In this document: in pieces, positions 1 through 6,251 of the stretch | Layout: the number at the start of each line of letters is the position of its first letter | Position numbering within the stretch: position 1 is the first letter of the stretch | Notes under the pieces: generated by a model | Told to the model about the DNA's origin: nothing | The model's database searches: none | What the model saw: only the letters and a program-made list of their open reading frames with translations | Assembly (NCBI GenBank): GCA_900550765.1 | Contig: URTC01000012.1 | Location: forward strand, 1 to 13,976 | Length of the DNA: 13,976 nucleotides | Direction of reading: 5' to 3' | Origin: an uncultured Clostridia bacterium | Lineage (GTDB): Bacteria; Bacillota; Clostridia; Christensenellales; QALW01 | Position numbers and translations under genes: made by a program

Positions 1-925
1 GCAGCTTGGGAAACACCGTGCCCGGAATATAGACGCTGGTGGCACGCTCGGCAGCAGACTTATCAAGGAGAGAATACGCTTTAACATAGTGGGAAACATC
101 GGCAATGTGCACACCTAAAAGATAGTGGCCGTTTGCGGTCAGTTCCAAGGAGACGGCGTCGTCAAGATCTTTGGCATCATCACCGTCGATGGTGATGCAG
201 GAAAGTGTGCGCAGCTCCAGCCGGTCTGCGAGATCTGCATCCGTGATCTCTTTCGGCAGTGCGTTGGCGCTCAGCAGGACCTTAGGGTCAAATTCCTCGG
301 GAATATTGTAAGTGCGCAGTACGGATAATACGGCTGTTTCATCATCCTCAGCGGGACCGAGAACTTCAGTGATCCTTCCTATCGCTGCTGCCTTTTTAGT
401 AGGATAGGAGACGATCGATACTACAACTTTATCTCCCACGGCGGCTTTTGATCGGTCCGCTTTGGGAATAAGAATCTGCAGATGAAGTTTTTTTTCGTCG
501 GGAAGCACATAATACTGTGTGCCTTCATGAAAGAGCGTGCCGATTACGGTAGTATAAGCGCGTTTTACGATCTTAACGATCTCACAGCCGCGGCCCTTTT
601 TGCGTACTAAGACGATATCGTTGTGCATGGGACAGAAATCAGCGCTGCATAGGATTTTCAGATCCTCTTTGAGCGATTCACTCATAAAAAAGTCACTGCC
701 GGAGATGGTAGCGCATACTGTCCCCTGCAAAAGTCCTGCCTTTTGGGCGGAAGAATATTTTCCTCTGTCATAGGCGAGCTCACCTGCTTTTACAAGCTCA
801 GCTGCCGCTGCCCGCAGCATCGTCGTTTGATTCCTTTCGATCTTCAGCTTTTTTGCAAGCTGCAGGAGCGTGACGGGGGAGGAAGACGTTTTTATAGTTT
901 CTATAATTGCTTTCTTTAAATTCAT
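1..925 (-). CDS. rnr: Ribonuclease R (VacB/RNase II family), N-terminal part, cut by left edge
   Basis: Processive 3'-to-5' exoribonuclease that degrades structured RNA and, in the trans-translation pathway, damaged mRNA. About 308 codons are visible; the C-terminal rest of the RNB domain and the S1 domain lie outside the window. Translating the minus strand from the ATG at 925-923 gives one open frame: an N-terminal winged-helix-like segment (about residues 1-65), cold-shock/OB-like segments rich in 'IGTL' and 'VGDKVVVSIV' strands (about 70-220), then the start of the RNB catalytic domain with TIDGDDAKDLDDA. Its aspartates D247, D253, D255 and D256 have the spacing of the four magnesium-binding aspartates of E. 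coli RNase II. The ATG has an AAGGA site about 11 bases upstream. It lies directly downstream of secG, the usual Firmicute order (secG, rnr, smpB). The family is clear; the partial length is due only to the window edge. Confidence 0.95.
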   Translation of the reverse strand, partial: MNLKKAIIETIKTSSSPVTLLQLAKKLKIERNQTTMLRAAAAELVKAGELAYDRGKYSSAQKAGLLQGTVCATISGSDFFMSESLKEDLKILCSADFCPMHNDIVLVRKKGRGCEIVKIVKRAYTTVIGTLFHEGTQYYVLPDEKKLHLQILIPKADRSKAAVGDKVVVSIVSYPTKKAAAIGRITEVLGPAEDDETAVLSVLRTYNIPEEFDPKVLLSANALPKEITDADLADRLELRTLSCITIDGDDAKDLDDAVSLELTANGHYLLGVHIADVSHYVKAYSLLDKSAAERATSVYIPGTVFPKL

Positions 926-950
926 ATTTTTATTTTTCCTTAAATGACAT

Positions 951-985
951 AAAAAAAACCGCATTTTTGTATAACAAAAACGCGG
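951..985 (-). terminator. Intrinsic terminator after secG, before rnr
   Basis: On the minus strand, CCGCGTTTTTGT (985-974), loop TAT, ACAAAAATGCGG (970-959) pair over 12 positions with one G-U wobble, followed by eight T (958-951). It ends only about 25 bases before the rnr ATG, so rnr must be expressed by read-through or by a promoter embedded in secG or in the hairpin itself. Confidence 0.8.
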
Positions 986-1002
986 CGTTCCTTCGTTTTC
1001 CG

Positions 1003-1314
1003 TTACATTGCCGATAAAAGGGATGCAATTACCTCGGCGGTTGTTTCTGTATCTGCGCCTACAGCTTCCACGGAGAATAAAATCGTAAGGATGATGCTGG
1101 CGATTACAAATAGAATTGTAGAAACTTTTGTGATGCGGGCAAGCTTTTCTTCCCCTGCAAGCCCTTTATTTTTTCCAAAGTAATTGTCGCTTTCACTGGT
1201 TGCGGTAACGCCGGTGATTCCCTCACTTTTACTTTTTTGAAGAATCACGGAAACAATCAGAATAAGCCCCAGTAAAAGAACGAGTATTTCAAAGATAAGT
1301 TCTGCAATTGCCAT
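1003..1314 (-). CDS. secG: Preprotein translocase subunit SecG
   Basis: Small integral membrane subunit of the SecYEG channel that helps SecA-driven export. The 103-residue protein starts MAIAELIFEILVLLLGLILI and has two hydrophobic helices (about residues 3-23 and 62-82) separated by the polar loop that is the family signature: QKSKSEGITG followed by a glycine-rich stretch with NYFGKNKG. The open frame extends 21 codons further upstream, but I reject those starts: GGAGG (complement of 1325-1329) lies 10 bases before the 1314 ATG, and the far-upstream ATG at 1377 sits on the -35 box of the promoter. The C-terminal tail is short and acidic/threonine-rich. It heads the minus-strand secG-rnr unit. 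Confidence 0.95.
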   Translation of the reverse strand: MAIAELIFEILVLLLGLILIVSVILQKSKSEGITGVTATSESDNYFGKNKGLAGEEKLARITKVSTILFVIASIILTILFSVEAVGADTETTAEVIASLLSAM

Positions 1315-1348
1315 AAATTGAAAACCTCCGCTTTTATCAGTATTTTGC

Positions 1349-1377
1349 ATTATATCACAGATATATTTTTTGTGCAA
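1349..1377 (-). promoter_or_regulatory. Sigma-A promoter of secG, extended -10
   Basis: Minus strand TTGCAC (1377-1372), 17-base spacer, TATAAT (1354-1349) preceded by TG-A, an extended -10. The predicted start near 1342 leaves a leader of about 27 bases containing the GGAGG of secG. Confidence 0.85.
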
Positions 1378-1423
1378 GCGGAATTTTTATAAAATAAAAA
1401 ATGAAAAAAATGTGTTTTAGGTA

Positions 1424-1452
1424 TTGACAAAATAGCATTTGAATGATAAGAT
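1424..1452 (+). promoter_or_regulatory. Sigma-A promoter of the NlpC/P60-trmN6-rsmI-PHP operon
   Basis: TTGACA (1424-1429, perfect), spacer of 17, TAAGAT (1447-1452). Predicted start near 1459, giving a leader of about 114 bases. It is divergent from the secG promoter, with the two -35 boxes 46 bases apart. Confidence 0.8.
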
Positions 1453-1469
1453 ATTACAAAAGTATTACA
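1453..1469 (-). promoter_or_regulatory. WalR (YycF)-type box over the transcription start
   Basis: Read on the minus strand the sequence is TGTAAT-ACTTT-TGTAAT, an exact fit to the WalR consensus TGTWAH-N5-TGTWAH known from Bacillus and Staphylococcus. On the plus strand it appears as a 10-bp direct repeat TATTACAAAA at 1452-1461 and 1463-1472 (period 11). It lies immediately downstream of the -10 box. WalR controls peptidoglycan hydrolase genes, and the downstream gene is one. Binding by WalR in this organism is inference. Confidence 0.5.
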
Positions 1470-1534
1470 AAACATCTTTGCAGCCGGTAACAAAATGGCC
1501 GCGCTTTCCTTATTATAAAAGAGAAAGATGTTTT
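1469..1534 (+). other. Long-range inverted repeat in the operon leader
   Basis: AAAACATCTTT (1469-1479) is perfectly complementary to AAAGATGTTTT (1524-1534), enclosing 44 bases that contain a smaller hairpin (GCAGCC 1480-1485 with GGCCGC 1497-1502, one mismatch). The structure would lie within the leader RNA of the hydrolase operon. It does not match a riboswitch class I recognise. Confidence 0.4.
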
Positions 1535-1572
1535 TGATACAAGAAACTATTTTTAACGGTGGTAAACAGAAC

Positions 1573-3405
1573 ATGAAAAAAATAGCGATTTTTATCTTGG
1601 CTTTTATTCTGGTGTTAGGGTGTATCCCGTTCAGTGCTTTGGCAACGCCCTATGTATTGGAATCCGAAGGCTATGATGTATATGAAATTCAATATATCCT
1701 AAAAAAATTCGGTTATTTTTCCAGTGACTGCACCGGATATTACGGAGAGGCCACCTCTGCGGCGGTAAAGGCCTTTCAGAAGGACTGCGGCTTGGAGGAA
1801 ACCGGTTCGGCGGATGAAGACACGGTAGCGGCTATTCGTGCGGCGGGATGTATTGAGGCTACCGTAAACGTAAAGACGCAGCTGAACGTCAGAGAACTGC
1901 CGAGTTCCGAAAGTGAGGTCATAGATTCCCTTACCCGTGATTCAGCTGTATATATCTATTCGGAAAAAGACGGATGGTATCATGTCGAAACGGAAAACGG
2001 CATCCAAGGCTATATTATCAAAAAATATCTTACCGAGGGCAGCCCCATGGGCATTGCCGGTACGATAACCGATGTGGAAGGCACCGTCAATCTTCGCTCC
2101 GGTCCGGATATGGAAAAAAGCGTTGTTGCTAAAATAGAAAACGGCCAGGAGGTATATGTGATCGGGGGCCAGGGGGACTGGTTTGAGATCAACAGCGAGG
2201 GCCAAAAGGGGTATATTTTTAAAAAGTATGTCAATATCGGCGGGGAAGCCGGTGCGGCAACTACGGTAAGCGATCTTTTCAGTGCGTGGACAGGTTCGGT
2301 TACGGCAAGCTCCTTAAAAGTGCGCAGCGGTCCCAGTACCGGCTATGATGTTTTAAATACGCTTTCCAAGGGAACCTCCCTGAGCGTATTGGGAGAGACA
2401 GGCGACTGGTATTATGTGGAAATGAAAAACGGTACCAAGGGATATGCAAGTAAGGATTATATCCAGAAGGGTACCGGTGCCACGACCTGTACGATTCAGG
2501 TAAGCAATACTTTAAATGTACGCAAGGGACCCGGTACCGGCTACGATGTGGTAGCCAGTGTAAAAAACGGTACGGTTGTTACGCTGCTGGATGATTCCGG
2601 CAGTTGGTATAAGATAAAAACGTCCGGCGGTACAGAGGGATATATCGACAGCCAATATGCAAAACTGGGCGGAAGTTTGAGCAGCAACAGTTCTTCGTCC
2701 GGACTTACGGCGCCCTCAGGCACCGTCCGGCAGGGCTCAGAGGGCAGCTCGGTAGTAACGATTCAAAAACGGCTGCGGGAGCTTGGCTATCTTTCTGCTT
2801 CGGCAACGGGATATTACGGCTCGGCAACGGTAGCCGCCGTGCGCAGCTTCCAGAAAAATAACGGTCTCAGCTCTGATGGTGTTTGCGGAAGCAATACGCT
2901 TTCGGTACTCTTCTCCTCTTCGGCGAAGAAGGCTTCTTCCGGCAGTTCCGGCAGCTCAGGCGGCAGCAGCTCGGGCGGCGGTTCAACATCTTCCGGAGGC
3001 TCGTCCTCTGGCGGCTCGGCTTTAGGCCAGCAGATTGCAGAGTATTCTAAAAATTTCTTGGGCGCACCGTATGTTCTTGGTGCAAATGGACCCAATGCCT
3101 TTGATTGCTCGGGCTTTACTAAATATGTATATGCGCACTTTGGTATTTCGATTCCGCGTACGGCATATTCTCAGGGATATTGGAATAGCGGAACTAAGAT
3201 TAGTTCTATCAGCGAGCTGCAGATTGGCGATCTGGTATTCTTTAACACGGTAAATGATAATGATCTTTGTGATCATGCGGGTATTTATTTAGGCAACGGT
3301 CAGGTTATCCATGCTTCTTCGGGGTCTACCAGAAAGGTAATTATTTCCAGTCTTTCGGAAAATTACTATAAAACCAGGTTTTCCTGGGGAAGGCGCGTTA
3401 TCTGA
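1573..3405 (+). CDS. Secreted peptidoglycan hydrolase: PG-binding, four SH3, PG-binding, NlpC/P60
   Basis: A 610-residue exported cell-wall endopeptidase, expected to cut D-glutamyl-meso-diaminopimelate type bonds in stem peptides. A signal peptide (residues 1-24, ending ALA before TPY) precedes a PG_binding_1 repeat (about 31-90), four bacterial SH3 repeats (about 97-156, 160-223, 241-298, 306-366), a second PG_binding_1 repeat (about 380-450), a Ser/Gly linker (about 453-486) and a C-terminal NlpC/P60 domain (487-610). The catalytic triad is visible: C512 in DCSGF, H568 in DHAGIY, H580 in IHASSG. The 1573 ATG is chosen because it begins the signal peptide and has GGTGG 10 bases upstream; an in-frame ATG at 1528 adds 15 polar residues without a good site. 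LVLGC near residue 17 is a poor lipobox, so a free or wall-bound secreted form is more likely than a lipoprotein. The stop overlaps the next start by one base. Confidence 0.93.
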   Translation: MKKIAIFILAFILVLGCIPFSALATPYVLESEGYDVYEIQYILKKFGYFSSDCTGYYGEATSAAVKAFQKDCGLEETGSADEDTVAAIRAAGCIEATVNVKTQLNVRELPSSESEVIDSLTRDSAVYIYSEKDGWYHVETENGIQGYIIKKYLTEGSPMGIAGTITDVEGTVNLRSGPDMEKSVVAKIENGQEVYVIGGQGDWFEINSEGQKGYIFKKYVNIGGEAGAATTVSDLFSAWTGSVTASSLKVRSGPSTGYDVLNTLSKGTSLSVLGETGDWYYVEMKNGTKGYASKDYIQKGTGATTCTIQVSNTLNVRKGPGTGYDVVASVKNGTVVTLLDDSGSWYKIKTSGGTEGYIDSQYAKLGGSLSSNSSSSGLTAPSGTVRQGSEGSSVVTIQKRLRELGYLSASATGYYGSATVAAVRSFQKNNGLSSDGVCGSNTLSVLFSSSAKKASSGSSGSSGGSSSGGGSTSSGGSSSGGSALGQQIAEYSKNFLGAPYVLGANGPNAFDCSGFTKYVYAHFGISIPRTAYSQGYWNSGTKISSISELQIGDLVFFNTVNDNDLCDHAGIYLGNGQVIHASSGSTRKVIISSLSENYYKTRFSWGRRVI

Positions 3406-4160
3406 TGCGGGAGCTTATCAAAGAGCATGAACGGATAGACGATTTACAATTCAGGGGTCTGAAGCTGATTCAGAACCCTGAATCTTTCTGTTTTGGAACG
3501 GATGCAGTTTTGCTGGCAGATTTTGCTACGGTAAAGAAAAATGCCGTTATATGTGATTTAGGTACGGGAACAGGGATTTTGCCGATTCTTCTTTACGGCC
3601 GGCATGCATTTCTGCATTGTGATGCGGTGGAAATCCAGCCGGATATGGCAGATATGGCCGCGCGAAGCGTACGGTATAACGGATTAGAAGAAAAAATCCA
3701 GATCTGCAGCGGCGATTTTCGCAATATTCGGGACTTGCTTCCTGCCTGTGCCTATAGTACGGTAGTATGCAATCCGCCGTATAAGAGGCATAACAGCGGA
3801 GAGTGTAATGATCAAGATGCTCATACGCTCTCTCGGCATGAGGAAACCTGTACGCTGGAGGATGTTTGTACCGCCGCGGCGTATCTTTTAAAAAATGGCG
3901 GCCGTTTGGCAATGGTGAACCACAGTGACAGAATTGTAGATATCTTTGAAACGATGCGCAGGCACCGTCTGGAACCCAAGCGCTGCCGTCTGGTTCAGGC
4001 CCGGCCCCATATGCCGCCGTATATAGCGCTTGTAGAATGCGTAAAGGAGGGAAATCCCTATATGCATTGGGAGAGTACACTGTGTATTTATGATGCGGAG
4101 GGAAATATGAATCAGGAAATCAACCGTATTTATCATCAGAACGGGGAAAAAGATCTATGA
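3405..4160 (+). CDS. trmN6: tRNA1(Val) (adenine-37-N6)-methyltransferase family, YabB/TrmN6
   Basis: SAM-dependent N6-adenine methyltransferase family whose E. coli member (YfiC/TrmN6) methylates A37 of tRNA1(Val); the Bacillus orthologue is YabB. The 251-residue protein begins with the typical ERIDDLQFRGLKLIQ and FCFGTDAVLLADF segments, followed by SAM-binding motif I DLGTGTG (residues 51-57), an acidic EIQ motif, and the catalytic NPPY (123-126) typical of amino-group methyltransferases. Its ATG overlaps the NlpC/P60 stop as TGATG, with GGGGAAGG about 12 bases upstream, so translation is probably coupled. The stop overlaps rsmI as ATGA, reproducing the Bacillus yabB-yabC neighbourhood. The exact tRNA substrate in this organism is not shown by the sequence. 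Confidence 0.9.
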   Translation: MRELIKEHERIDDLQFRGLKLIQNPESFCFGTDAVLLADFATVKKNAVICDLGTGTGILPILLYGRHAFLHCDAVEIQPDMADMAARSVRYNGLEEKIQICSGDFRNIRDLLPACAYSTVVCNPPYKRHNSGECNDQDAHTLSRHEETCTLEDVCTAAAYLLKNGGRLAMVNHSDRIVDIFETMRRHRLEPKRCRLVQARPHMPPYIALVECVKEGNPYMHWESTLCIYDAEGNMNQEINRIYHQNGEKDL

Positions 4161-4972
4161 GTGGTACTTTATATATATGTGCAACGCCTATTGGAAATAT
4201 GGAGGACATTACGCTGCGTGTGCTGCGTGTGCTGAAGGAATGCGACGCCGTTGCCTGTGAGGATACACGGCACAGTGCGGTACTGCTGCGGCACTATGAT
4301 ATTCATAAGCCACTGCTCTCTTATCATGAGCATAATGAACAGCAGCGCTCCGAACAGCTGCTGGAGCGGCTGGCCGCTGGTGAAAATATTGCGCTGCTCT
4401 CGGATGCCGGTATGCCTTGTATTTCAGACCCCGGCTATATTGCGGTAAGGAAAGCGCGGGAGCGCGGATTTCCGGTTACTGTGCTGCCGGGAGCGAACGC
4501 CGGACTTTGCGCACTGGTACTTTCGGGTATGCGGTGCGATCGTTTTGTGTTTGAGGGGTTTTTGCCTAAAACCGGAAAGGAACGGCGGCAGCGTTTGGAA
4601 GAACTGGCAAAGGAGGAACGTACCGTCATTTTACATGAAAGCCCGCATCGTCTGGAAAATACGCTGGAGGAGCTTTTTCAGGTTCTGGGGGATCGGGAGG
4701 CCGCCCTTGCAAGAGAGCTTACCAAGCTGCACGAAGAGTGCATTCTTTTTTCCTTAAGCCGCTGGAGAGACGCGGTGGAGAATCTTCGCGGTGAATTTGT
4801 TCTTATTCTTGCAGGAAAGCAGCAGGCTGCGGAAGCCTCTCTTGTTTCCCCGCGGGAGCAGGTGGCTGCGCTGATTGCGCAGGGGATAGAAAAAAAGGCG
4901 GCCATTAAGCAGGTGGCACAGCGGATGGGGGTACCGAAAAATGATGTTTATATGGAGGTTACCGATCTTTGA
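4157..4972 (+). CDS. rsmI: 16S rRNA (cytidine-1402-2'-O)-methyltransferase RsmI (YabC)
   Basis: Tetrapyrrole-methylase-fold enzyme that 2'-O-methylates C1402 in the decoding centre of 16S rRNA. The 271-residue protein shows LYICATPIGNMEDITLR at the N-terminus, CDAVACEDTRHS, LLSDAGMPCISDPG (D83-G93), a LPGANA loop, and FEGFLPKTGKERR, all in family order, then a C-terminal helical HTH-like segment (about 220-271). Small departures from the usual pattern are AGMP for AGTP and LPGANA for LPGPSA; neither removes a residue I know to be essential. It overlaps trmN6 by 4 bases (ATGA) and the PHP gene by 4 bases (TTGA), so three translation couplings run in series in this operon. Confidence 0.95.
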   Translation: MSGTLYICATPIGNMEDITLRVLRVLKECDAVACEDTRHSAVLLRHYDIHKPLLSYHEHNEQQRSEQLLERLAAGENIALLSDAGMPCISDPGYIAVRKARERGFPVTVLPGANAGLCALVLSGMRCDRFVFEGFLPKTGKERRQRLEELAKEERTVILHESPHRLENTLEELFQVLGDREAALARELTKLHEECILFSLSRWRDAVENLRGEFVLILAGKQQAAEASLVSPREQVAALIAQGIEKKAAIKQVAQRMGVPKNDVYMEVTDL

Positions 4973-5658
4973 AATATTATAAATATCAGATGCATATGCA
5001 TACGCTGCCATGCAGTAAATGCGCGCGGATGGATTTTGAACAGCTTTTAGCCGCGCTTGCTTCAGGCGGATACAGCGGCGGCGTAATTACCAACCATTTT
5101 TTTCATGGAAATACCGGAATCGAACGCCGTCTGCCATGGGAGAAATTTGTAGATGCGTATGCGGAGGATTTTGCGTTTGGAAAAAAGATTGCCCAACAAT
5201 ATAACCTGGATCTTTTGTTTGGGGTAGAGGAGGGCGTCGGGCAGGGAAAGGAAATATTATGTTATGGCATTCTTCCTGCCTTTCTTTATGCACATCCGGA
5301 GCTGAGAAAAGGCGGACTGCAGCAGTGGAGCGCTTCCGTGCGCGCGGCCGGCGGAATCTGTCTGCAGGCGCATCCGTTTCGGCATAGGGAGTATATCCCC
5401 AAGCCGGGCTTGCTGGAGCTTGCCTGTATCGACGGCATTGAAGCATACAATGCCTGTAATGATTTTGCCGATAATCTTTCCGCTTTGGAATTTGCAAAGG
5501 AAAATCCCCATATGATTTTTGTTTCCGGCGCGGATGCACATGCGCCGGATAAGGTGTGCTGCGCCGGAATTGAAACGCGGCAGCGTATTGCTGATGAGGC
5601 AGAGTTGGCGCAGGTCCTCCGGCAGGGCAATTACAGAATGATTATGGAAGAACTTTAA
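4969..5658 (+). CDS. PHP-domain metal-dependent phosphoesterase family protein
   Basis: A 229-residue stand-alone PHP (polymerase and histidinol phosphatase) domain, a fold that binds a cluster of two or three metal ions and hydrolyses phosphoesters. Metal-ligand motifs are present in order: H9-M-H11 followed by T, ITNH (H43), GVEEG (E87/E88), QAHPFRH (H135) and GADAH (D189, H191). The start is TTG at 4969, overlapping the rsmI stop as TTGA, with GGAGG at 4954-4958 ten bases upstream; there is no in-frame ATG nearby. Two cysteines (C15, C18) lie close to the HxH motif. The natural substrate is unknown; nucleotide, 5'-phosphorylated RNA or sugar phosphate are possible for the family. It is the last gene of the operon and faces convergent abrB. 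Confidence 0.85.
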   Translation: MKYYKYQMHMHTLPCSKCARMDFEQLLAALASGGYSGGVITNHFFHGNTGIERRLPWEKFVDAYAEDFAFGKKIAQQYNLDLLFGVEEGVGQGKEILCYGILPAFLYAHPELRKGGLQQWSASVRAAGGICLQAHPFRHREYIPKPGLLELACIDGIEAYNACNDFADNLSALEFAKENPHMIFVSGADAHAPDKVCCAGIETRQRIADEAELAQVLRQGNYRMIMEEL

Positions 5659-5666
5659 AAAATTAC

Positions 5667-5706
5667 AAAAAAACACCGCCGAAAAATTTTTCAGCAGTGT
5701 TTTTTT
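5667..5706. terminator. Bidirectional terminator, 40-bp inverted repeat
   Basis: Twenty-base arms meet at 5686/5687 and pair at 18 of 20 positions on the plus strand. The two C/A mismatches become G-U wobbles on the minus strand, so the helix is complete in minus-strand RNA. Both outer ends are A/T runs, giving a T-tract in either direction. It ends the PHP operon and stops abrB transcripts. Confidence 0.8.
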
Positions 5707-5713
5707 GATGCAA

Positions 5714-5803
5714 GGCTTTCCAAAAGCCGAACACACAAAAGAGGGCTTTTAAGGACACACCAATAAAAAGATGATCAAATTTATAAAAAATAAATCATCT
5801 TTT
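5714..5803. other. Further hairpins in the convergent gap, partly mutually exclusive
   Basis: GGCTTT (5714-5719) pairs with AAAGCC (5723-5728), but the same AAAAGCC (5722-5728) can instead pair with GGCTTTT (5744-5750). A third hairpin, AAAAGATGAT (5766-5775) with ATCATCTTTT (5794-5803), lies nearest to abrB and probably serves as its first terminator. No gene is seen in 5659-5840. Confidence 0.45.
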
Positions 5804-5840
5804 ATAAAAGGCCTGTACACTGCTTTTTGGCAGCAATGTG

Positions 5841-6098
5841 TTACTCTACCTCTTTTGCAGCAGCGTTTATCTTCTCCAGGCAGGATTTGCAGATGGACTT
5901 GCCTTCATAAAGGACAATACCGTCTGTATTGTTGCAGAAGATACATGCCGGCTCGTACTTTTTGATAACGATTTGATCATCGTTTACAAAAATTTCGACC
6001 GAGTCGTCTACGGTAAGACCGTAGATTCTTCTCAGTTCTTTGGGAATAACAATTCTACCAAGTTTGTCAATGGGCCTTACGATTCCTGTTGCTTTCAT
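5841..6098 (-). CDS. abrB: AbrB/SpoVT-family transition-state regulator with four-cysteine tail
   Basis: DNA-binding swapped-hairpin regulator of the AbrB type, acting as a dimer or tetramer on many stationary-phase promoters. The 85-residue protein starts MKATGIVRPIDKLGRIVIPK, very close to Bacillus AbrB (MKSTGIVRKVDELGRVVIP), and continues through ELRRIYGL and VEIFVNDDQIVIKKY. After residue 50 it differs from Bacillus: C52-x2-C55 and C70-x2-C73 form a likely zinc-ribbon in place of the AbrB C-terminal oligomerisation domain. The 6098 ATG is chosen because GGAGG lies 10 bases upstream; the in-frame ATG at 6107 is only one base from that GGAGG. Its position convergent to rsmI's operon matches Bacillus yabC-abrB. 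The symbol rests on similarity and synteny; a different AbrB paralogue role is possible. Confidence 0.85.
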   Translation of the reverse strand: MKATGIVRPIDKLGRIVIPKELRRIYGLTVDDSVEIFVNDDQIVIKKYEPACIFCNNTDGIVLYEGKSICKSCLEKINAAAKEVE

Positions 6099-6131
6099 GA
6101 TATACATACCTCCGACCGAGATTTATTTTCA

Positions 6132-6163
6132 GCAGCCATTGTATATAATTTTACAATAACTGC
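6132..6163. promoter_or_regulatory. 32-bp palindrome over the abrB promoter, likely operator
   Basis: GCAGCCATTGTA (6132-6143), 8-base spacer, TACAATAACTGC (6152-6163): arms match at 10 of 12 positions, with a perfect ATTGTA/TACAAT core. It covers the candidate -10 and spacer, a typical repressor position. Autoregulation by the AbrB-like protein is inference. Confidence 0.45.
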
Positions 6164-6169
6164 TAACAA
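6140..6169 (-). promoter_or_regulatory. Candidate sigma-A promoter of abrB
   Basis: Minus strand TTGTTA (6169-6164) and TATACA (6145-6140, spacing 18) or TATATA (6147-6142, spacing 16). The start would fall near 6133, about 35 bases before the ATG. It follows the rpsT terminator, so abrB needs a promoter here. Confidence 0.4.
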
Positions 6170-6201
6170 ACATGTGAAATTACAAATTTTGCAAAAACAA
6201 G

Positions 6202-6233
6202 GAAAGAAAAAGGCGACCGTACCTGCAGCCGCC
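6202..6233 (-). terminator. Intrinsic terminator of rpsT
   Basis: On the minus strand GGCGGCTG, loop CAGGTA, CGGTCGCC form an 8-bp stem (6233-6212) with two G-U pairs, followed by TTTTTCTTTC (6211-6202). It starts 18 bases after the rpsT stop. Confidence 0.75.
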
Positions 6234-6251
6234 ATCATTCTTCAAGTGAAA

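Noticed and set aside
1315..1377. Upstream in-frame starts for SecG
   Set aside because: The 1377 ATG lies on the -35 box; the 1314 ATG has GGAGG and gives the standard SecG N-terminus.
1528..1572. In-frame upstream ATG extending the NlpC/P60 protein by 15 residues
   Set aside because: The extension is polar, would bury the signal peptide start, overlaps the leader hairpin arm and lacks a good ribosome-binding site; GGTGG fits the 1573 ATG.
5257..5736. 159-codon minus-strand open frame over the PHP gene
   Set aside because: The PHP frame shows all metal-ligand motifs and coupling to rsmI; the antisense product resembles nothing known and crosses the bidirectional terminator.
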